Origin: Devosia neptuniae
GTDB lineage: Bacteria > Pseudomonadota > Alphaproteobacteria > Rhizobiales > Devosiaceae
Assembly (NCBI RefSeq): GCF_025452235.1
Contig: NZ_CP104965.1
Location: forward strand, 682,001-746,000
DNA: 64,000 nucleotides
Direction: 5' to 3'
Positions 59,375-64,000 of this stretch are shown one piece after another. The notes beneath the pieces were generated by a model, which was given only the letters and a program-made list of their open reading frames with translations, was not told where the DNA came from and searched no databases. The translations under genes and the position numbers were made by a program. Within the stretch, counting starts at the first letter, position 1; the number at the start of each line of letters is the position of its first letter.

Positions 59375-60726
59375 TAGTTTGCGGGATAGCGCTGCTTGAG
59401 CACACCATAGACGGCGCGGATGCCATGGTCGGTGCCGCCTTGGGGACGACCGGGGCGGACTTCGGGGGCCCAGGCCATGATATCGAGATGCACCCAGGCC
59501 TTGGCCTTGCTGACGAAGCGCCGCATGAACAGGGCGGCGGTGATAGAGCCGGCAAAGCCGCCGCTGCCGGCATTGTTCACATCGGCGATCTTGGACGACA
59601 TCATGCCGTCATAGGGGGACCAGAGCGGCATCTGCCAGAACGGATCATCGGCGAGCAGGCCCGCGGCCATCAGGTCGCGCGCCAAGGCGTCATCGGTGGA
59701 ATAGAGCGCGGGCAGATCAGGGCCGAGCGCCACGCGGGCAGCGCCGGTCAGGGTGGCCATATCGATGAGGAGGTCCGGGCTTTCCTCGTCAGCCAGGGCC
59801 AGCGCATCGGCCAGGATCAGGCGCCCTTCGGCATCGGTATTGCCGATTTCGACGGTGAGACCCTTGCGGGAGGTGAGCACATCACCGGGGCGGAAGGCAT
59901 TGCCGGCAATGGCATTCTCGACAATGGGAATGAGCACGCGTAGGCGCACCGCAAGGCCAGCCGAGACGATGGTATGGGCTAGGCCCAGTACATTAGCAGC
60001 GCCGCCCATGTCTTTTTTCATCAGCAGCATGCCGCTGGCGGATTTGATGTCGAGCCCACCCGTATCGAAAGTGACGCCCTTGCCTACCAGGGTTACCTTG
60101 GGATCGGTGTCGCGGCCCCAACTCAGATCGAGCAGGCGGGGTGCCTGGGGCGCGGCGCGACCCACGGCGTGGATCATCGGGAAATTAGCGGCGAGCAGGT
60201 CATCGCCGACAACGGACGAAACGCTCATGCCGCGGGTGATGGCGAAGTCGCGGATGGCGGCTTCGAAGGCCTCGGGACCAAGATCGTTGGCGGGCGTATT
60301 GACCAGATCGCGGGCGAGCGTGGCGGCCTCGACGAGACGGTCGATCTCAGCCGTGTCGGCGCCATCAGGCGGGGTGAGATGCGGGGCGGGTTCGGCCTTG
60401 CGGTACCGGGCGAAGCGATAGGCGCCGAGACGAAAGCCGACTACGGCCAGGACCGGGTCGCCAAAGGCGCCTTCGAGTTGATAGTCGCCGGCCGGCAGCG
60501 TTGCGCCGGCCAGGCCCATGACCAGCGCAGAGCGGCTGGCGGGCTCGCCAATGCCGAACAGATAGCCAGTCACCGCGCCATCGTCGCCTGGCAGCGCCAG
60601 CAGGCGCCCGCGCTGGCCGGAAAAGCCGTTGGCCATTGCCCAGGCAGTCCGTGCCGGCGGGAGGTCCGCCGCAGCGAGTTGCCCCTCTTCAATGACGATG
60701 ATGGGCAGGGATTGGGCGTGCGACAT
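59374..60726 (-). CDS. M17-family leucyl aminopeptidase
   Basis: A 450-residue cytosolic aminopeptidase with two metals. The C-terminal catalytic domain has VGKGVTFDTGGLDIKSASGM (Lys and Asp ligands), KKDMGGAANVLG and the family signature NTDAEGRLILADAL, followed by ATLTGAARVALG. The N-terminal ~150 residues are the regulatory macro-like domain. It is shorter than PepA of E. coli, as in many alphaproteobacterial second copies. ATG 60726 has GGAG upstream. The gene is upstream of the MarR-GNAT gene on the same strand. Confidence 0.93.
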   Translation of the reverse strand: MSHAQSLPIIVIEEGQLAAADLPPARTAWAMANGFSGQRGRLLALPGDDGAVTGYLFGIGEPASRSALVMGLAGATLPAGDYQLEGAFGDPVLAVVGFRLGAYRFARYRKAEPAPHLTPPDGADTAEIDRLVEAATLARDLVNTPANDLGPEAFEAAIRDFAITRGMSVSSVVGDDLLAANFPMIHAVGRAAPQAPRLLDLSWGRDTDPKVTLVGKGVTFDTGGLDIKSASGMLLMKKDMGGAANVLGLAHTIVSAGLAVRLRVLIPIVENAIAGNAFRPGDVLTSRKGLTVEIGNTDAEGRLILADALALADEESPDLLIDMATLTGAARVALGPDLPALYSTDDALARDLMAAGLLADDPFWQMPLWSPYDGMMSSKIADVNNAGSGGFAGSITAALFMRRFVSKAKAWVHLDIMAWAPEVRPGRPQGGTDHGIRAVYGVLKQRYPAN

Positions 60727-60868
60727 GGCGGGCTCCGGCAGGGATTTTCCGGTGCATTTGTAGCGGGCGGGCATGGCGGCCACAACGGCGGAAATGCCGC
60801 TTTAACGGGCTGTTAGGGTTAATGATTTATTGATTGAGGCGGGCGAGGCTGCCCGAGGAGTGCCTAGC

Positions 60869-61633
60869 GTGTTGTCGTCATTGTCCCCCTTGTTCAAGCC
60901 CTTGCGCATCGTGCTGCTTGCTGGCGCGGCCATGGTGGCAATTTCGGCCTGCGCCGCTACGAGGCCTCCCACGTCGGCGCTGGGCTATGCAGCGGGGCAG
61001 CCGCAATTGGGCATTGCCGAACTGACGACGCGTTACCGCGCCAATCCCAAGGACAAGGGCACAATCATCACCTACTCCGCCGCCTTGCGCGCTGCGGGGC
61101 AGAGCGGACAGGCCGTGGCGGTACTCGAACAGGGCGTCGGCACTTATCCCAATGACCCCGATATCGCCGTGGCCTATGCCAAGGCACTGACGGCGGACGG
61201 GCGGTTCGAGCAATCGCTGGGCGTGCTCGATCGCGTCATCCGGCCGGATGCGCCGGACTGGAATGCGCTCCTGGTCAAGGGGGCGGCAATGGACCAATTG
61301 GGGCGCAATGCCGAGGCGCGGCAAGTTTATGGCCAAGCCCTGGTCATGGCGCCGGGCGAAGCCTCAATCGAGGCCAATCTTGGCCTCTCCTATGCCATGA
61401 CCAACGAACTCGGCGCGGCCGAACAGCATTTGCGCCGGGCGGTGCAGATGCCGGGCGCGACCAGCAAGATACGGCAGAACCTGGCACTGATCGTGGGCCT
61501 GCAAGGCCGGTTCGATGAGGCGCGCAAGCTCTATGCGGCTGAGTTGCCGCCCGACCAGGTCGAGAGCAACATGGCCTATGTGCGCTCGATGCTGACCCAG
61601 CAGAACCGTTGGGATGCGGTTGCGAAGAGTTAG
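60869..61633 (+). CDS. tadD: TadD-like TPR lipoprotein
   Basis: A 254-residue exported protein. Its signal peptide ends in a lipobox (VAISAC-AAT), so it is probably a lipoprotein. The mature part is made of tetratricopeptide repeats (YSAALRAAGQSGQAVAVLEQ, NDPDIAVAYAKALTADGRFE, ANLGLSYAMTNELGAAEQHL). TadD is the pilotin-like lipoprotein of the Flp/Tad pilus, and tadC, tadB and tadA follow on the other strand. The GTG at 60869 has GAGGAG eight bases upstream; a TTG next to it is also possible. Confidence 0.82.
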   Translation: MLSSLSPLFKPLRIVLLAGAAMVAISACAATRPPTSALGYAAGQPQLGIAELTTRYRANPKDKGTIITYSAALRAAGQSGQAVAVLEQGVGTYPNDPDIAVAYAKALTADGRFEQSLGVLDRVIRPDAPDWNALLVKGAAMDQLGRNAEARQVYGQALVMAPGEASIEANLGLSYAMTNELGAAEQHLRRAVQMPGATSKIRQNLALIVGLQGRFDEARKLYAAELPPDQVESNMAYVRSMLTQQNRWDAVAKS

Positions 61634-61710
61634 GCCTAGCGCTTGACCAGACCTGTCGCTCCTTCACCCCTTCAGTGAGCGGACAAGATGAGCCCGACCT
61701 TTTCAGTCGG

Positions 61711-62727
61711 CTAACCCATACCGCCGCTTGCTGCGCCGCCAGGTCCAAAAATCTTGATCGCGGCCGGGGCCAGGATGACGATGAACAGCACCGGCAGGAA
61801 GAACAGGATCAGCGGTACGGTCAGCTTGGGCGGCAGGGAAGCGGCTTTCTTTTCGGCTTCCATCATGCGTGCTTCGCGACCTTCCTCGGCCATGACGCGC
61901 AACGCCTGGCCGACGGAGGTGCCGTAGCGGTCGGCCTGGATCAGCGCGGTCATCACCGAGCGCACATTATCGAGCCCGATGCGGCGGCCCAGATTGTCAT
62001 AGGCGCGGGTGCGGTCTTCGAGGAAGGACAGCTCGGCCGTGGTCAGGGTCAGCTCTTCGGCCAGTTCGGCGCTTTGCTGGCCGATCTCCCGCGCGACGCG
62101 CTTGAAGGCGTGTTCCATCGACATGCCGGCCTCAACGCAGAGCAGCAGCAGATCGAGGCAATCGGGCCAGGCGCGGCGGATGGAGAATTGGCGTTTGCTC
62201 GTCGTGTTCTTGAGCAAAAGAATAGGCAGATAGGAGCCGACAATGCCCGCCCCGATCGAATAGACCAGGTTGAGATAAAGCGGGCGGCCGCCGGGTGCGA
62301 GCACCATCAGATAGAGCGCGGCGAACAGGAAGATACCGAGCGGCGTGGCAAGGCGCATGAACAGGAACGTGGTCAAATGTCCCTGCCCGCGGAAACCGGC
62401 CATGGCGAGCTTGTCGACGGTAGCATCGTCCTGAAATGCTTTTTTCAGGTCGAACCGCTCGACCACTTTTTTCATGTAGGACTTGGTTTCGCCGGCCCGC
62501 CTGATGGAGCCGCGCCCTTCCCCGCCATTGGAGGCAAGACCCCGCAACCGGGCCATTTCCTCCGCGCGCATCTTGTCGCGCTCCAGCGCCACCCGGCGAA
62601 TGCGCGTCTTCATTTCCGATCTGACGATGAAGGACGAGCCGAAGGTATAGACGATGGCGGCGGCGGAGATGGCCGCCAGAATGGCGATGAGCGATTCCCG
62701 CTGGGTCAGCATTTCGACGATGTTCAT
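61711..62727 (-). CDS. tadC: Flp/Tad pilus assembly membrane protein TadC
   Basis: A 338-residue inner-membrane platform protein of the type II secretion F (GspF) superfamily. Features are an N-terminal membrane segment (ILAAISAAAIVYTFGSSFIV), the T2SSF domain with LLLLCVEAGMSMEHAFKRVA and VRSVMTALIQADRYGTSVGQ, and C-terminal segments (PLILFFLPVLFIVILAP). With TadB it forms the base on which the TadA ATPase acts. It lies 16 bp downstream of tadB. The tadD-like gene converges on it. Confidence 0.93.
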   Translation of the reverse strand: MNIVEMLTQRESLIAILAAISAAAIVYTFGSSFIVRSEMKTRIRRVALERDKMRAEEMARLRGLASNGGEGRGSIRRAGETKSYMKKVVERFDLKKAFQDDATVDKLAMAGFRGQGHLTTFLFMRLATPLGIFLFAALYLMVLAPGGRPLYLNLVYSIGAGIVGSYLPILLLKNTTSKRQFSIRRAWPDCLDLLLLCVEAGMSMEHAFKRVAREIGQQSAELAEELTLTTAELSFLEDRTRAYDNLGRRIGLDNVRSVMTALIQADRYGTSVGQALRVMAEEGREARMMEAEKKAASLPPKLTVPLILFFLPVLFIVILAPAAIKIFGPGGAASGGMG

Positions 62728-62743
62728 GACATGCTCCCCGCGC

Positions 62744-63718
62744 CTAGAAGTCGAATTTGACCATGCGTTTCATGACGAAAATGCCTGCGGAGAGCATGAT
62801 CGCGCCGATGCCCAGCCAGATATGGCCCAGCGACGTGGTGACCAGCGGCTCGAGATAGCGGGGCGACACCACGCTGACGAGAATGCCCACCACGAAAGGC
62901 AGAGAACCGATAATGCCGGCCGAGGCCTTGGCCTCGGACGACATGGCCTTGACCTTCTGTTTCATCTTCTTGCGGTTGCGCAGCACGCGCGCCAGATTGC
63001 CCAGGGCTTCGCTGAGATTGCCGCCGGCCTGCTGCTGCACGGTGATGACCACGACGAAGAAATTGACCTCTGGCAGTGGCACCCGGTCGAGCAGCACCTG
63101 GACTGCTTCGGTCATAGACATGCCGAAGGCCTGCTGATCGAGCACCCGGGCGAATTCGGATTTCACCGGGTCCTTGGCATCCTTGGCAACGACGCGGATG
63201 GAATCGTTGAGCGGCAAGCCGGTCTTGACGCCCCGCACAATGGCTTCAACGGCATTGGGCAGTTCGTCGAGGAACTGATCCTGATATTTGCGACGCTTGC
63301 GGCCGACATAGAAGCGCGGCAGCAGATAGGCGGCGGCAAGCGCGAAAATGGCGGCGAAATAGAACGGCACCTGCACCAGCACCAAAAGAACGAACAGCAC
63401 CACACCAAGGATAATGCTGTTGCGGATGAAGGCGGCAGGTTTGATGGTCATGCCGGCCTGGAACAGCAATTGAGGCAGCGTGAGACGCTTCTTGGCGTTG
63501 AGCGCGTCAGTCTGGGTCTTGAGCGCTTGCTGCACACTCTTGCGGCGCTGATCGCGGCTGCGCGCCGCGTCCACCTCCAGGCGATTGACCCGCAGGTCGC
63601 CCTGAAACGCCTTGCGCCGCTTGTCCGCAGTGCTGTCGCCCAGCGCCGAAGGGACGAGGGCAAAGCCGGCGGCGCCAACGGCAACCATGGCCAGGATGAT
63701 GAGCAGCAGCGTGGTCAT
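62744..63718 (-). CDS. tadB: Flp/Tad pilus assembly membrane protein TadB
   Basis: A 324-residue T2SSF-family membrane protein. It has an N-terminal segment (TTLLLIILAMVAVGAAGFAL), a cytoplasmic region, a central pair of segments, and the T2SSF domain with FLDELPNAVEAIVRGVKTGL and FFVVVITVQQQAGGNLSEAL. It pairs with TadC in the pilus platform. Its ATG overlaps the tadA stop by four bases and tadC follows 16 bp later, so the three are one operon reading leftward. Confidence 0.94.
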   Translation of the reverse strand: MTTLLLIILAMVAVGAAGFALVPSALGDSTADKRRKAFQGDLRVNRLEVDAARSRDQRRKSVQQALKTQTDALNAKKRLTLPQLLFQAGMTIKPAAFIRNSIILGVVLFVLLVLVQVPFYFAAIFALAAAYLLPRFYVGRKRRKYQDQFLDELPNAVEAIVRGVKTGLPLNDSIRVVAKDAKDPVKSEFARVLDQQAFGMSMTEAVQVLLDRVPLPEVNFFVVVITVQQQAGGNLSEALGNLARVLRNRKKMKQKVKAMSSEAKASAGIIGSLPFVVGILVSVVSPRYLEPLVTTSLGHIWLGIGAIMLSAGIFVMKRMVKFDF

Positions 63719-64000
63719 GAATCCAGCAGCTCACGCTGTTCGATATTGGAGCGCTCGAGCGCTTCGACGAGATTGGCTTCCTCGTTGAAATAGCGGGCGC
63801 GTTCGGCAAATTGCGGCTTGGTGATGCCGGTCGAGCGATGGCGGCCCATCAGCATGCCAGACTGGTCTTCGCCCATGATGTCGTAGAGGAAGATATCCTG
63901 GGTGACGATGACATCGCCTTCCATGCCCAGCACTTCGGTGATGTGGGTGATGCGGCGCGAGCCGTCGCGCAGGCGGGCGGCCTGGACCACGACATCGATG
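63715..64000 (-). CDS. tadA: Flp/Tad pilus ATPase TadA (C-terminal part, cut by right edge)
   Basis: Only the last ~95 codons are in the window. VVVQAARLRDGSRRITHITE and VLGMEGDVIVTQDIF followed by LYDIMGEDQSGMLMGRHRST are the usual C-terminal region of CpaF/TadA-type secretion ATPases, after the Walker motifs that lie outside the window. TadA powers pilin assembly. Its stop overlaps the tadB start. The identity rests on this fragment plus the following tadB and tadC. Confidence 0.88.
   Translation of the reverse strand, partial: IDVVVQAARLRDGSRRITHITEVLGMEGDVIVTQDIFLYDIMGEDQSGMLMGRHRSTGITKPQFAERARYFNEEANLVEALERSNIEQRELLDS

Noticed and set aside
1..64000. tRNA, rRNA, CRISPR, prophage and transposase genes
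   Set aside because: Looked for typical T-loop motifs, evenly spaced repeats, integrases and transposase motifs; none was convincing. The only stable RNA recognised is the SRP RNA.

Overview
The window is GC-rich bacterial DNA with tightly packed genes on both strands. It fits an alphaproteobacterium of the Hyphomicrobiales, most likely Devosia-like. The grounds are the order SRP RNA-dnaX-ybaB-recR, a CycM-type membrane cytochrome c, a MarR-GNAT fusion, Tad pilus genes, a dnaX without the usual zinc-finger cysteines, and many intergenic palindromic repeats. The genus is an inference from gene content, not a database result. About 55 protein genes, one SRP RNA, one frameshifted gene, two convincing intrinsic terminators and about a dozen repeat elements are described.

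Layout. 1-7.4 kb: an RpiR regulator (cut by the left edge) divergent from an amidohydrolase, ethanolamine-type permease, glutamine-synthetase-like ligase, aldehyde dehydrogenase and iron alcohol dehydrogenase; together these look like a gamma-glutamylation route for ethanolamine or a similar amino alcohol. 7.5-12.7 kb: a sugar-acid region with a mannitol/fructuronate dehydrogenase divergent from 2-keto-3-deoxygluconate kinase, then DUF924, a zinc dehydrogenase and a two-domain VOC protein. 12.8-15.5 kb: three copper-handling proteins (DUF2946, YcnI, CopC-CopD fusion). 15.7-26.1 kb: Tex, Ohr, an ABC exporter, a lipid kinase, an M29 aminopeptidase, a YdcF protein, an amidohydrolase and a TIM-barrel protein. 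26.4-31 kb: a frameshifted flavin disulfide reductase, a sugar-type ABC ATPase and permease without a binding protein, and a nitroreductase.

31-37.3 kb is a quinoprotein module: an ABC-2 ATPase and permease, a binding-protein-like gene, a secreted cytochrome c, a divergent PQQ dehydrogenase and a second MxaJ/XoxJ-like protein. Electrons should pass from an alcohol or aldehyde via PQQ to the cytochrome. 37.3-42 kb: soluble transhydrogenase, a LOG-family protein, a beta-propeller phytase and a DUF817 membrane protein. 42.1-50.2 kb is housekeeping: SRP RNA, dnaX, ybaB, recR, an acidic hypothetical, rmuC, a GFA protein, def, fmt, truA. 50.2-53.9 kb: two membrane proteins, dapE, DUF805, dapD. 54-60.8 kb: a secreted hypothetical, pheA, cycM, a hydroxyacid dehydrogenase, a VTT membrane protein, MarR-GNAT and an M17 aminopeptidase. 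60.8-64 kb: a tadD-like lipoprotein gene converging on tadC, tadB and the end of tadA.

The strongest leads are the gamma-glutamyl amino-alcohol cluster, the quinoprotein module whose dehydrogenase keeps the lanthanide-type WDxD motif but seems to lack two other usual metal ligands, the frameshift in a six-G run near 26.5 kb, and a nested MITE-like element at about 26.2-26.4 kb. No tRNA, rRNA, CRISPR array, transposase or prophage gene was recognised.
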